Assembly: GCA_004794655.1 (NCBI GenBank)
Contig: SMMW01000024.1
Location: 2,309,501-2,373,500, forward strand
Direction of reading: 5' to 3'
Source of the DNA: Marisa cornuarietis
Taxonomy: Eukaryota > Mollusca > Gastropoda > Architaenioglossa > Ampullariidae
DNA length: 64,000 nucleotides
Shown: positions 9,601 through 21,439 of the stretch, piece after piece
Layout: every line of letters starts with the position of its first letter
How positions within the stretch are numbered: the first letter of the stretch is position 1
Translations under genes and position numbers: made by a program
The notes under the pieces: model-generated
What the model was told of the DNA's origin: nothing
Databases searched by the model: none
Seen by the model: the letters and a program-made list of their open reading frames with translations, nothing else

Positions 9601-12099
9601 GTTAATAAAACACTCTCTAGTGCATAAGGCGTAATATTTTGTGAGAGTAATCTAACACAGATGAGAAAATATCAGGCGGTTTTTTTTGTTTTTTTTTTGC
9701 TCTTTTTTCTCTTCAGTTTCCAGTCACTTTGTAAACACAACTAAGAGCAAAGACTGCAGGTAGCTTATAAATATTTTCAGCCTATTGACTAAACTCAATT
9801 TCTTGAAAGAATGGGGCCTGGGTGAAGAGGACGCGTGATAAAACAAAACAAAAGCTTCAACATAATTATGCACAAGACTAAATCGAAACACCTACATTAT
9901 TAATTTTGTGTAAGTATTATATTGACGTGGGCTGTCTTGCTCGTTTGGAGGCTTGCGAAAAGACACACGCACCACGCAGTAGGAAGTCGAAAACATATGT
10001 GCGTGTGTGCATGCACATTTACCAAAACATATTACACCCATTTAGGAACGTACAATTATAAATATTCGGACATGTTTTATTGTGGTGCATGTGATAATTA
10101 ATTTGGTTTTCTCGTCATTCTGCGCACGCTCTTTCTCTCTCTCTCTCTCTTTCTCACACACACACACACACACACACAACAGAGACACACACAAATATTT
10201 ACTTTCATATTCACATACACATGCATGATTTCAAGCAAAAATAAATATACAAAATCTTTTCCTCCCATGAATGTTATTTCCCTATTATCTCTTTATTAGT
10301 TTTTATTTTGTTTATTGTGACTTCGCTCTTTGCTTTTAGTTGAGACACACCTTTACACTACAATACTCTGACGCATTCAGATAGCCTCATTAATTTTCTC
10401 AACAAAATTTTAAATATTTCTTTATATTTTTCAATCGACGTTATTTTGACGTTTTTTTCATTGTATTTAACACTCAGATTAACAGCCTTCTTTTCTATAC
10501 ACATACATAGAAACCGACGTAGGCACAGTCATGTTCACAACCATTGCACGCATTTTAACTAATGTCCACGCACATACGCACACGTAGTACTCAAACCTAA
10601 ACTAAAATCATTGCACGCATTCAGACACACAAAGCACAAAATTTTTGTTGAAATGGATTTGCTGAGAAATGGGAACCACAACAAATTGGGTTTGCAATTT
10701 CCAACATATATTGTAGTTATTAAACTTTATATTTGTGTTTTATCGGAGGTTTTGCACAATCACTGTGATTTTAAGTCGTCAATATAACGACGATTTGTTC
10801 ATATAACGAGTGACTTTATCAGGACCGGCGATTGCTCGGGAAATCATGCAGTTCATCTAATGGCACACTTCGAATAACTTTTGATCCCCGCCATTTAGGA
10901 GGTGCGTTACCATTGCATATTTATTATACGACGAGTTAGTGAAGTGACTGAACTTTAACCTGCTAAAAGGTTAAAACCTATTGAAACATGAAATGACGTT
11001 TGGCCAACCCGGGACAACTGACAAACTTTGATACCATCATCACAGTGTCTTGTTTGTCTACATTCCTACAGAAATTGATCGTGTTTGAATTTGAAGCAGT
11101 ACGAAAGTTGTATTCCTTTACGGCCTTTAGGAGATGACATTTTATACAGGTAGGAACTATGCAAATCTTTGGTGTGGACCGGGGGAGAACCCCACTCAAT
11201 TTGACCCCGATATCTCTTTAAATATAGATGGCAGAGTGTAATTACTCTTTGAAAAGCGGGTGGGGGCGTGAGATTTGTTGGCGCTTTGGCTTTCTCAGTA
11301 AATTGTTATTAGTAGTTCCGCTATCGACTTTGGAGCCTCGTTATTGCGTGCTCGTTAATTATTTTATACTCGTTGAGTAATTAGGATAAAATAATCTACA
11401 GACCGCTTCAATTAGGATATCAGGCCAATAACTCGAAGGCTGCTGTCTTAAAAATTGTTCAGGGCTCAGTACAACATTGTTTGCAGGTATTTGCGCTTCT
11501 TTTTTCTTGCTTTTTTCCTGTTTTGTTCCTCGGTATCACATACTAGAGGACTAGATACTAGAGGACTAGTGACACAGCGGTTTAGCAATTTTCAACCAAA
11601 ACTCAACCAACGTGTCAGAACATATGAATGTCATGTAACCATGTGCTTAGCATTTTAAAATGTGAACATTCATCAGCATCAAATAAAAGTCAACACCTCA
11701 TGTAAGCATTTATAGTACAATACATCACCAAAAAAGTACACCCTCACCATTTTCATATTTTGTTTAGATTGCCTATCGGGTCAGAAAGGTCATCTCCTTG
11801 AAAGTTTTGAATGTGGTTACCTTCTATCAGGGAGACTTATAGTTACGGAATCCCAGTTCTTTCAGCTACACAAGAAACAACTATACTCAGCGAGAGGGGG
11901 AAAAGATATATATATATATATATATAAGCCCTGACAGGCTTAGTATTTAACTGTTAGTATATTGACTTTTATAAATCTGCATTTTATGCATTTTAGTTTT
12001 AGCATCAACTAATTCAGTAAATAAGCTATCAAACAATGACAGCTTTGATGCTATTTGAGCTATAAAACTATTGGTATTATGGAAAGCAGGAGGACCAGA
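9601..12099. other. Intergenic, no gene seen; (CT)n(CA)n and (TA)n tracts
   Basis: AT-rich upstream DNA of the minus-strand receptor. Contains a compound (CT)n/(CA)n microsatellite at 10131-10178 and a (TA)n tract at 11906-11927. Short open frames here have no recognisable domain or codon signal. Confidence 0.5.
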
Positions 12100-12313
12100 G
12101 GAAAACTCGGTAGTGTAGTGGTTAAAACACTCGCTTGTCACCACTGCAGTGAGAAACTCAAAGTTCAGATCTCGCCTCGGGAAACTCTTTGTACGTGACA
12201 CCTGTTCGCAGGGCTGGGCGTCAGAAATTTTTTAAGGGTACTCCGATTTCCTTCGCTCTCCATAGTGCAAAATCACCCCAAGGTGGAAGCACTTTCTTAG
12301 TAAATAAATAAAT
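12100..12313 (+). mobile_element. tRNA-derived SINE, second family
   Basis: A-box-like TAGTGTAGTGG at 12111-12121 and B-box-like GTTCAGATCTC at 12163-12173 sit at tRNA spacing, followed by an unrelated body and a TAAATAAATAAAT tail ending at 12313. The body differs from the 4789-5003 SINE, so this is a different family. No clear target duplication found. Confidence 0.65.
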
Positions 12314-13320
12314 ATACAGTTCTTGTTTCTTAATATCAATTACAAGTAAATATTTAATTTTAAACGGCCACTTAAGGACAAAGGCCTCACGTTTTTACAA
12401 AGTAGGCGCCATCACAGTTTTGCAAAAGTTTTGACTGATGTTGATTCCGTAATTTGTTTAGGCGTCATCACATATTTCTTTGCAGGCGCCCAAAGTGTCG
12501 TAAGTATATGTTCAATGTATTAGCTAACTATTAGTACTCAAGGAAATAAATAAGTAAATAAATAAATTAATAAATAAGCAAACAACAACTAGCTTTTTTG
12601 TACATACAATGCAATCACTACTCCCTCAGCGGCTGCTGCTCACCACACTATACAGCTCGACAAAGCTCCTGTGTGATTACGAATCAAAGATATCCAGAAG
12701 AACATCATTTATGGAATACACAGCAAAATTTTGTCCTCCGCCATCGCAGTGGATGCGGTACATCTCACTATTCGTACTGATGGCTCGGGCGCGGCGGCGC
12801 TCCACTGCGCAACTTCCTTATCTTTCTACTTTCACCTTTCTCTTCTCTAACAGTACCTCTTGCCACTTGAAAATTCTTATTAACATCGTTTATACGCATT
12901 TAGACTATTAGACTGATGTTCAACATTCATTCACTCGACTTCATTAATCCTGTGAGGTAGAATAGTCTGTCGCTATGACTAAGTTTCTCTTGTAGAGTGC
13001 TTTGGTGATAGGACCAATAGCTAAAGTAGCATCCTATTTCTTTGGTACATGGAACATGTAGTGTAGGTAAGTAAAGACTTTCTAAGAAAACACCCGTATT
13101 TTGAAGACAAATCTTGTAAGTCTTCTGACAGCTACAAAAAAAACGGCTGTCTTTACTGTGCCCCTTCAGATTCAAGTACTGTGGGCGTCGAGGCGGCAAG
13201 TTTTTGCTTACCCCCGAATCAAACATGTTCTAGAAAATCATTAAGATGTAACAAAGATTTAATGAGTTCTTATTTGAGATATGAATAAGTCTAGCAACGA
13301 TTTCTGCAATAATGTTTTAA
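12314..13320. other. Intergenic, unidentified
   Basis: Contains an (AAATA)-rich tract at about 12540-12580 and two short open frames (12609-12911 plus, 12927-13226 minus) in which I recognise no domain. The minus one has an unusually even composition and could be a piece of an unknown mobile element, but this is not supported by any motif. Confidence 0.35.
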
Positions 13321-14250
13321 TGTTACTGAGTTCTATGACAAACGCGTACACTGGCCCTGGGAAATGGGCCCGTGTGTGATAGGGTATACGTTTCACTACC
13401 CATGGCAACATAATTCCTGCTGGGAATCCATATGTACAGTGATCACACGTTGATCACTCTCAATTTCCAGTACACAACTCATGAACCCCCCACCCCTTTC
13501 AATATACAGTGCTGTTAATTCCCGCTAAACTATCATTCGCTCTCACATGCATACGCGCACCAACTTGCTTCTCAGTTGTTACAGTCAGTTTCTCTTGTAG
13601 ATCCACACTTGTGGTGAGGTGAAGTGCAGTGCTCCAGTTGACAGTCACGACACACCGTTGACTTTGCCTAGAAGTACCTGTCTGACTGTTTGTCGTCACT
13701 TTCCGCTCGATCTGCCAGCAACGACTGCTCTACGGTGACACAGATTCAAGCACTGTCCTAGTCTAGGGACACACACACGTGGTTTCTTCGACGACTGCAA
13801 TGCCACGTACAGCTGCCGAACAAACACCACCTTGATGCGAAGTCTCTCTCCACTCCGGTGCTTTGGAGTTTGGGCGAACCCAGCAGGCCTTTTCTTCTCT
13901 TTGCCAGCGACGACCTCTGACGGCTTCCTCGTTGAAAAGTCAAAAGGGAAATCCCCTATTGACTCTGCTTCTTACAGGTAACTAATACCGTGTAAAGTAA
14001 GAGGTCCTGCCAAACAAGTGTGGGAGTACTTTCAGATGTTTCTTTCTGCCTGGACGTCATTGACACCTTGCTAGCCAGCTCGTCACGCTTGGCTTGTTGT
14101 AACCACTGAAGGCTGTCTACTCCATATAAACACTCTACGCTGGCATATACGTTCCCCTTTCTTGCATAAGTGGCCTATGGCTCGTCAGCAATCAACACTA
14201 GACCCTAATTGTGGGCAACTTTAGGACCCTTTTAAAATTACCGCGTGGCA
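13321..14250. mobile_element. LTR-like repeat, shorter copy of the 57166-58553 element
   Basis: Aligns by eye with 57166-58553: same start TGTTAC, the shared block CGTGGTTTCTTCGACGACTG followed by TGCCACGTACAG, the TCTTGCATAAG word and the same end (TTACCGCGTGGCA here, TTACCACATGACA there). It is about 460 bases shorter, from internal deletions. Flanks TTTAA and AATAT do not match, so no target duplication supports the outer ends. Probably a decayed solo LTR. Confidence 0.65.
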
Positions 14251-15001
14251 AATATTCTTCTCTATTTTGTGATGCATGATTACTCTCTTCACTTCACTTT
14301 CTTCTTTATGTTTTTTACAGTAACAACATTATTTAACTTAGGGCAGAAAGATTCCCTACTATTTCTCTACGTATATATTTCGTGGATAATTATCAAAAAA
14401 TGTGTTTCGGGTGTGGTTATTAAATAAGGGTTTGATTTTTCATTTGTATGGACTTGTGTCAAAGTGTCTCTGAAGGTGCTTGTACGTGCACACGTAGTGT
14501 TTAAATATATATATATATATATGTCCATGTGCACAGTAAAAACCTAATTCTCTAATAACTCTGTTTGTCCTGCTTTGTGAAATTAAATAACTTAAAAAAT
14601 GAGCTATTTCAGCGAAATAAATATAAATTAGCTTTGTTTACCAAATACTTTCGGCCTCCACCCGCCAAGCAGTTTTCGCCGTACACATACTGAAAAGATA
14701 ATCAATATCTCAAAACTATATTTATCTCCCATAGCTTATATCTCTGCGCGAAAAATGTATTTTACATAGCTACTATTTCAAACATACATTGATGTAAAGC
14801 CACTTTAAGTGCACATTATTTGCTTCATCATTAAAATTATGGTTCAGGTACAGCGTACTTAAAACCAAACAGCCTGTAATAAGATATTAGACGTGTTAAA
14901 AAGTTAGCATAAAACATCAGAAATAGAACTGCAAAAAGTAGAATAGGCTATATTTACTTTGTAAAAAAAAGGTGTTTCGAGAGATCCAGCAACAGTTTAT
15001 C
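14251..15001. other. Upstream flank of the 15002 GPCR
   Basis: AT-rich, with a (TA)n tract at 14503-14521. I could not find the TATA/first-exon pattern seen for the 29-59 kb genes, nor a convincing acceptor before the ATG. Confidence 0.4.
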
Positions 15002-16135
15002 ATGGCGTACAGCAGTGGTCTTATGTTCATCACGCCAGTTACGCCCCTTCAAGTCGTCAACGTTACAACAAACTCTCATGAGAATGATTCCGGCAACTGT
15101 CTGGTGATATCTTCATCTGATGGGGCCGGTGACTTTATAACCCCAGAAGCAGAGTTGTTTATCTCAAAGATGAAATCAGCTGTGATCATTCCTTTACTCT
15201 TTCTATTTGCAGGGCCAGCTAATGTTCTAAACATGATTATCTTCTTTAAACAAGGTTTACGCGACAGAGTCAACCTTTGCCTGTTTAGTTTAGCTATTGT
15301 CGACTTTTGTGCTGTTTCCTTCTATTTTTTAGTATGCGTGGAACATATGTTTACCTTTACCTCTCCTGAGACATACAGCACTGTGTTTCAGATTCTCATG
15401 AACAACAAGGTTTTTTTACTGTACGGGGCGGGCTACGGCTCAATATTGTTGTCTGTTATCATCGCCATTGAAAGATGTTTGTGTGTGCTGTTGCCACTTC
15501 GTGCAAAGCTGTTGCTGAAAACCAAGAACATGGCCATCTTGATACTCATTGGAGTGCCTCTGGCTAGTTTCTTTAGGCTTTTTGTACTTGCAAAATACGT
15601 ATTTGTGTGTTTTTTTGACAAGAGGACTAAGCTAGCGGTCATGGGGCTTGGCGTCACGGAGTACGGGACGAGGAACAAACAGTTGCTGGATTTTGTAGAC
15701 GGTATATTTTACGGATTTATCATGACCGTGACTTGCCCTATTTTAGTCTTGATTGCTACTGTCATAACTAGTGTTAGACTCTTGCAGACTGTTGCATGGC
15801 GAAAGCAGTTATCAACAAGTAATGCACAGAAGGAAGTGGCAGTGACAAAAATGCTTATTCTGTTATCCCTCGAGTTTCTGACATTTGTTTTGCCACGGGT
15901 TTTGCTCAGAGTCTACCCTATATTTAACGGAGAATTCAGCACTAAAGGCAAGTACCGATATTTTTACATGGCTTGTGTCAGCCTTGGAGAGGTGTTTGTC
16001 TGCATGGGGTCTTCCTTCAGTTTTGTTGTCTACTATTTCACTAGCTCGAAATTCAGATGTATTTGTCATTGTCTCTGTAGTAGGAAGCGAAAACAGGAAA
16101 AAGACGACAGTGTGATTAGGGTGAAAAATGTCTAA
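15002..16135 (+). CDS. Class A chemosensory-type GPCR, intact, 377 aa
   Basis: Single coding exon for a 7TM receptor. The ATG at 15002 (context ATCATGG, purine at -3 and G at +4) is chosen because its MAYSS start matches MASTF of the 1-870 gene; the frame extends 30 bases upstream only to a GTG. Layout: N-terminus of about 57 residues with sequons N20 (NVT) and N28 (NDS) and Cys33; TM1 about 59-82 with N75/N78 (ANVLN); ICL1 KQGLRDRVN; TM2 with D101 (SLAIVDF); TM3 to IERC at 156-159; ICL2 PLRAKLLLKTK; TM4; ECL2 with Cys203; TM5 about 236-258; basic ICL3 AWRKQ; TM6 from VTKMLILLSL, with no CWxP; TM7 ending FVVYYFTSSKFR in place of NPxxY; basic Cys-rich tail. A possible poly(A) signal AATAAA lies at 16543-16548. 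Ligand unknown; chemosensory role inferred from family expansion. Confidence 0.92.
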   Translation: MAYSSGLMFITPVTPLQVVNVTTNSHENDSGNCLVISSSDGAGDFITPEAELFISKMKSAVIIPLLFLFAGPANVLNMIIFFKQGLRDRVNLCLFSLAIVDFCAVSFYFLVCVEHMFTFTSPETYSTVFQILMNNKVFLLYGAGYGSILLSVIIAIERCLCVLLPLRAKLLLKTKNMAILILIGVPLASFFRLFVLAKYVFVCFFDKRTKLAVMGLGVTEYGTRNKQLLDFVDGIFYGFIMTVTCPILVLIATVITSVRLLQTVAWRKQLSTSNAQKEVAVTKMLILLSLEFLTFVLPRVLLRVYPIFNGEFSTKGKYRYFYMACVSLGEVFVCMGSSFSFVVYYFTSSKFRCICHCLCSRKRKQEKDDSVIRVKNV

Positions 16136-17505
16136 CCTAACCTGAGGTGATTTACGGAACTAAGGCCGTTGCTCGATATTGCGCAACATGGATGAAGCAG
16201 GCGCAGTATCTACCTCTTATTCGACTAAGCAATTCTTCGGCTTGGCATTTGTATCCGAAACGCCACCTGCTCCATTCACCCGTCCAGTAAGTTTTTGATC
16301 TTGCCTTTCCTGCTTTGTCTTTTGAACATCATCACCTACTCCTAAACTTAAGTTCACTCTAGTTTATTTGTTTTTGATTTACTTGTGATGTGAAGAAAAA
16401 ACAGTCTCTGCGACTGCCAACAATAAGTGCCAGTTTATTTGTAATAGAATGAACACTTGCTCAAAGCCGTTACTCTTCTGAGCCTATAATTTAGTGCGAG
16501 ATCTTCATGGCTGTAACATGCAAGGAGCACGACAGTCAAAGCAATAAAGCTTTTTATCATAATGTCTGAAGTAAAGTAGCCAGGGTAACGATGTTCATTA
16601 CAATTTAGAGTCCCAGATCCACTCTGTGTAATTTCCTACATTAAAGGACATGTTTTTTCACACTGTATACAGGTGCGAAGGATCAAATCAGCATTAGGGG
16701 TTATCAGAAAATTTTCCGCGATTTGTGTTCCAAAGGAAACGAACTTTTAGTATCTGCGTTTCTTACTTTACCCTGACATAATCAATTGATTTAGCATGGA
16801 AACAAGTCCCGAGACATGTTAAGTAGTGACTTAATTAAAAAAATTGAAACACTGATTTCTCTAAGGTTACAGTATAAGTGCCTAATCACAGGTCAACACA
16901 GATGGATGTGTGTGTTTGTGTGTAAGCGTGTCTGTGTGTGTGTTAGTGTGTGTGTGTCTTTGCGTGCCTGTCTGTTCGTGCCTGTGTGTGTGAGAGATAT
17001 ATATATATAGAGAGAGAGAGATTGAGAGAGAGAAGTGCCAAGTATCTTCTGTACTTTTTTCAAGTTCTATGTTATTTTAAAGAGACTAGATTTATTAAAG
17101 AGAACTCTGTTATTGCCCAGGTTATGCTGTATTGCCAGATGTGGATTGCTAAGGTAAAAAGCAATATCAGCATAGCTAATTGGATTACTTAAAAATATAC
17201 ATTTAATAAGGAAAGAAAATTCTGGCCACTGATTTGTTAGAAAAATTACCTGTTACTTCAGGTTCTTATGCTGTTGTTTGAAGAAACGAGCCCTAAAGGA
17301 ACCAGTCGCATTTCGTCTCCGATTTATTTCGATATATTGTAGACAACACCGGAAAGATAAACCTTTTTTCTTACTAAATGACCTGTGACGCCGTAAAGAC
17401 TTAAAATAAAGAATGTTTACTTTTAATCAGAGATTAAAGACATAATCATTCGTCTTTTAAGATTAAGATGTACATACCATATCGAATATCTTGTACTTAG
17501 TAATA
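16136..17505. other. 3' flank and intergenic, (GT)n/(GA)n tract
   Basis: Holds the presumed 3' UTR of the 15002 gene up to about 16560, then unrecognised DNA with a compound (GT)n, (TA)n and (GA)n microsatellite at about 16905-17035. No further gene seen. Confidence 0.45.
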
Positions 17506-18343
17506 CAGTGGAACCTCGGTTCTCGACCATCATCCGTTCCAGAAACCTGTTCGAAAAGCGATTTGTTCGAACACCGAAACCATTTTTCCCATTACAAATA
17601 ATGTAAATCGTTTTAATCCGTTCCAACACCCTGGATGCTTACATTTTTTAACCTTTCTTACATTATTTTATGCATGAAATTGCACATTAAAATGCTGACA
17701 ACACATAAAAAGCAATGTATATCTCAGAAAATGTTAAGCAAAATGGCAAAGACACAAATAACATAAACATAAATGTAACCCAGGCTAACCGTACGTTCGC
17801 GTTTTCGTAATCTTCCGTACGAAAGATTACGCTAACATGAACGTGTAAAAATAAAAAAAAGGATAAAGAAAAGAATAATGAATAGGATTTTTTACTGAGG
17901 GGTGATCTCACGTTCAGATCTCTTTGCTACGGATGACTCGGCTACAGGATGTTCTTTTCTCTAAAAATATTTATCCAATGTCACTTGCTTCTGCCTTCTT
18001 TTTAGCACTTTTCGGAAGTGGTTCATGACAGTGTCGTTAAAGTCATTGATGACTCTGGTGGCTGCAGCTTTATCGGGGTGGTGGAGTTCGCTAAAACACT
18101 TCGTGCACCTATATAAAATGCGAGAGCAAAACGCAGCACGTCCGCACACAACAGTTGGTCACGAAGAGAGCGCTCTACACCCGTACGCCGCTCAGCATCC
18201 CACCCTCGCGTACGCACTCACGTGTCGTACCGACGTTCGAACTCCGATTTTTGTTCGAACTACGAAGCAAGAATTTCTCGAATTTTTTGTTCGGACTCCG
18301 ATTTGTTCGAATTGCGAGTCGTTCGAGAACCGAGGTTCCACTG
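17506..18343. mobile_element. pogo/Tigger-like MITE, 838 bases, TA target site
   Basis: Perfect terminal inverted repeats begin CAGTGGAACCTCGGTTCTCG and are mirrored at 18323-18343; TA dinucleotides flank both ends (17504-17505 and 18344-18345), the target duplication of Tc1/mariner/pogo elements. Further inside, GTTCGAAC- and GTTCGGAC-type words repeat near both ends, as expected of transposase-binding sites. Only a transposase C-terminus remains inside, so it depended on a full element for movement. Confidence 0.9.
17961..18149 (-). pseudogene. Residual pogo/Tigger-type transposase C-terminus
   Basis: The 62-residue frame ends HFRKVLKRRQKQVTLDKYF, the kind of short basic tail that closes pogo/Tigger (TIGD/jerky-like) transposases, and reads in from the element's right end. 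No DDE catalytic residues or DNA-binding domain remain, so it is a leftover showing how the MITE formed by internal deletion. Family assignment is from the tail pattern alone. Confidence 0.55.
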
Positions 18344-18345
18344 TA

Positions 18346-19262
18346 GTCACTTAACCCTTAAGGCATTTCAATTGTTCGTGTAATGTTTTGAAAATACGAA
18401 CAGTTGTGTGATATAAGCAAAGGTAAAAAATTGAAAACAAGCGATGATCGTGACTCTATAATACGAGTGCCAAGTTTGCATATGATTTTTTTTAGCATTG
18501 ACGAAAGAGAACACCTTGCAAAGAATAAAGAGGCTGAACTAATGGTACAGCGATGTGCTTGTAAGCTTTTATTTTAAGGCTATTGTGAGGCGTCGGCAGG
18601 ACAGTTACTTGGCCTAAGTTATAAATAGACGAACACTTGTACAGAAAATACAGCAACAAACGTCAAATATTCATGATTTTGTGTATCTGAGTTTATTGCA
18701 ACTCCAAAACATTTAAGAGCAAAGTATAATATAAAAGAAATTATGAGCAACTTTAAAGTGCTTTCATGAACTCATAAAACAGAAACACTATCTGCTTCCA
18801 TTCGTTTTAACCGCGGATACTCGCACTTGCTTATGTTTGTAAACATTACTAGTAGATATATCTTTAAGTCAGATACACTAAAACATTTTCAACTTTACGG
18901 TGTTTTGTATCCTACGGCTGTGAATGATACGAATTTAGCAAATGTTTCGTGCGGACGTGGTTGTAGCCATACGCTGCGGTAGTGTTTAAAAGTTATTACT
19001 ACTCAGTTCATAACAACAGAAAGAAACAAAAGGTAGGTTGACGCCTTTTGGTCTTTAAGTAATGTATAATTAAGTATAATTAAGCGATGTGTCATCAATG
19101 TTTCACCATTGTAAAAACGAATAAAGGGATTTATTGCTTCTTACGGAACCATTTTGCACTTATCATTCATAAAATAAAAAAATAATTAATAGTATGCAAA
19201 TATAGTAATTTACTAATTATTGAAAAGCTTAAATTAGGTTAAGTCCTGCAGCTTATGCACAT
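18346..19262. other. Intergenic, no feature recognised
   Basis: AT-rich DNA without coding or repeat signal that I could identify. Confidence 0.4.
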
Positions 19263-19440
19263 TCTTACTGAGGACATTATCTAAATATTCAATAAAAACT
19301 TTATAGATTTCGCACAAATATATCGGAAATTGTGTCAGTGACTGTTGTTTCGTGGTGTTATGGTGCGTCGTGTGGTCCATGTTCCCTGTTTAGTCTTGGC
19401 AATCATGTGATTATGTCACGTAGCCTAACACACATTGCAG
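19263..19440. repeat. Two-copy repeat, copy 2 (partner 1637-1872)
   Basis: Same start word as copy 1 and co-linear apart from about 55 bases absent here. To the right copy 2 runs into unrelated DNA, not LINE ORF1, so either a 5' piece of the same LINE family was left here or the flank was duplicated before the LINE inserted at 1.9 kb. Confidence 0.6.
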
Positions 19441-20650
19441 CATTTCCTAACACGCAAAGGACTATCAGATCCTTCAAACCTTAAACCACTTTAACAGACG
19501 TGATGACTAGATGCAGTATGTAAAACCCCAATCATGTAGGGTTAAGTCCCACGCCGGCTACAATAGTCGGTCAATGTTAGTCGCTAGCATATAGAGAAAA
19601 CAACTAGGCCGTAAAGCAGTTTGATTTGTTGGTACTCGAGAACATGTACCTTAAACTGGTTAGTAAAGGCTTACTAAGGAAGCACCAGCATTCAGTGAAA
19701 GGTCTCCGAGCTCGACTGCAGCGAAGAACGGTAAAGGCTAGCCGTCCATTATTACCATATTCCACAGCCAACGGGAATCCTCAGCGACCAGGGCAGCAGC
19801 CTACACAGACTAGCCTAGCTGGGGGGAGGCCTGTCGTGCCGATTAACTTTGTTGACTTCGTAAACTGCGTTGTCTTCATTGGCATCGTTGCCATCGTTAT
19901 CAGAAGGTTTTTTGCTGCTTCAGCACCCATCAACGTCCATAGTGGATTTTGTCACTGCTAGAAGTTTCCGTGTTGCTTTCTTCGCTTTTATACAATACAG
20001 TTTCTGGATACCAAATAATAACAAGCATTCATTATAGTCTGTCATCTGCGAAATCAGAATAATGGACTTAAATTTAAATTTTGTCGTTTCATCTCCTAGT
20101 GACTTTTGGGAACTCACAACGCTTTGTGCCATAGACAAATAAAAGCAAATAAGAGAATTTTCAAATATTTCGTCCCGCAACACTGTCATACGATCGCCGC
20201 TATCATCATCATCATTATTTCATCCATCATTAGTTAATAGTTCGAAAAAAATGTTTAATTAAGTTGGTCTGCTCTTTAAAAAAGGGCACATATCTGATCA
20301 CCACTCTTTAAAAAGTTATACACCTCCGGTTTCCAAAAGTTACGACACTGCTTGATAAACGTTTAATACCTAAATCTCGAAAGCTGATAGAAAAATGTAA
20401 AGACGAGAAAACAATTATCTTGAAGCAATACACGAACAGCAAAAATATCAGAAATTAGTTGGCGCCAGAATAAGCGTTTTTGCTTGTTAGGATTTTTGCC
20501 ATTTATATACCCTTTGGAAAACAGATAACCGCAAAGTATAAAGTATATTTATAAGCTTGTTATCAGTTGTAATTGTTGATAACGAATACAATAACTACCA
20601 ACCCGCATTATGTATCTTTATTTTGAATGATCGCATGGTTGCGAGAATGG
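19441..20650. other. Intergenic, one unassigned open frame
   Basis: A 111-codon plus frame (19626-19961) has a basic first half, a Pro/Gln-rich centre and a hydrophobic stretch VVFIGIVAIVI near residue 85. I do not recognise it, and its upstream context shows no promoter or splice sites, so I do not call it a gene. Confidence 0.3.
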
Positions 20651-20955
20651 CTAAATTTTGGCAGCCATATTAATTTTGGATAACTCCAGATTGCGAGATG
20701 GCACTGGAAGAACCAAGATTACAAGAGATTCTTCAAATGTAGCACAGTGTGGCTTAGCTCTTCTAGCAATATCTGAACCGAAAGTGTCAAACACAATAAG
20801 AAAGAAAAATGCGTCGATACTTGCTATTGGCATTAAATTCAGGCTTCGGAAGAGGCCAGACTCTAACAAAATACCACGGCAAAGCAAGAGTCTAACCTTT
20901 AGAGATAACAAAATCAGCACTTTAGTCACCGCAGATTACCTTTATGAAGCTGTTG
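20651..20955 (-). pseudogene. Decayed GPCR relic (ICL3 to TM7)
   Basis: Reverse-strand frame reads AVTKVLILLSLK then LLLCRGILLESGLF, comparable to AVTKMLILLSLE and FVLPRVLLRVYPIF of the 15002 gene, with recognisable ICL3 bases just upstream. The later part keeps the spacing of TM7 but has frame changes. TM1-5 are absent; the repeat at 21007 lies where they should be. Non-functional. Confidence 0.65.
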
Positions 20956-21006
20956 ATACAAATCATTCTAAATTATGCTTGATTTTAAGACATTAATTTT
21001 ACTAAA

Positions 21007-21222
21007 CGTCCATGTTTGACTAAACATTTGTTGTTTCACACGCGGATTTCGTAACTTATCGAAACCGGGCAGGACTAATATTTGACCCGTTTGACACCTA
21101 TTAAATTGGGCTATTTAATAATTTTTACTACAAAACTGCTAAGCCAAAAGGGATTTAATCTAGTCATTTGGCTAGGTAACTCACCTTCGAAAGAGTTACA
21201 TCCCTTATGTCAGAGCACGGGT
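21007..21222. repeat. Dispersed two-copy repeat, copy 2 (partner 7178-7388)
   Basis: Co-linear with 7178-7388 by eye, including TTTAATAATTTTTACTAC. It abuts the ICL3 end of the minus-strand receptor relic, so its arrival or a rearrangement may have removed the relic's 5' half. Confidence 0.6.
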
Positions 21223-21382
21223 GGTGTTACCCACACACACTCACGCCAGACAATTGTGCATTCTTTCAACAAAGAACAAAGTGATTGCCTGAGGCTGCCG
21301 AAGTCATGTTAATTCGGTTTTCGTGTGGCTCAGGACTTTACAGTGTACATCACAGATATAACGATTCTAAGTGTGCCACTCC

Positions 21383-21383
<1 letters not shown>

Positions 21384-21436
<53 letters not shown>
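21384..21436. repeat. (AC)n microsatellite
   Basis: About 26 uninterrupted AC units. The DNA between it and 22209 is unremarkable. Confidence 0.95.

Positions 21437-21439
<3 letters not shown>

Noticed and set aside
14972..15001. In-frame upstream extension of the 15002 receptor (and six bases before 29174 and 40710)
   Set aside because: These begin with GTG, not ATG; nuclear animal genes rarely start there, and the ATG matches paralogue N-termini.
15076..16069. Antisense frames over the receptor genes (here and at 29527-30066, 41063-41284, 49792-50355)
   Set aside because: Shadows of the real coding strand; their sequences recur only because the genes are paralogues.
18025..18354. 109-codon frame in the MITE
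   Set aside because: Runs into the terminal inverted repeat and opposes the recognised transposase tail.
19626..19961. 111-codon open frame as a secreted or membrane protein gene
   Set aside because: No recognisable domain, splice or promoter context; length is within chance for this window.
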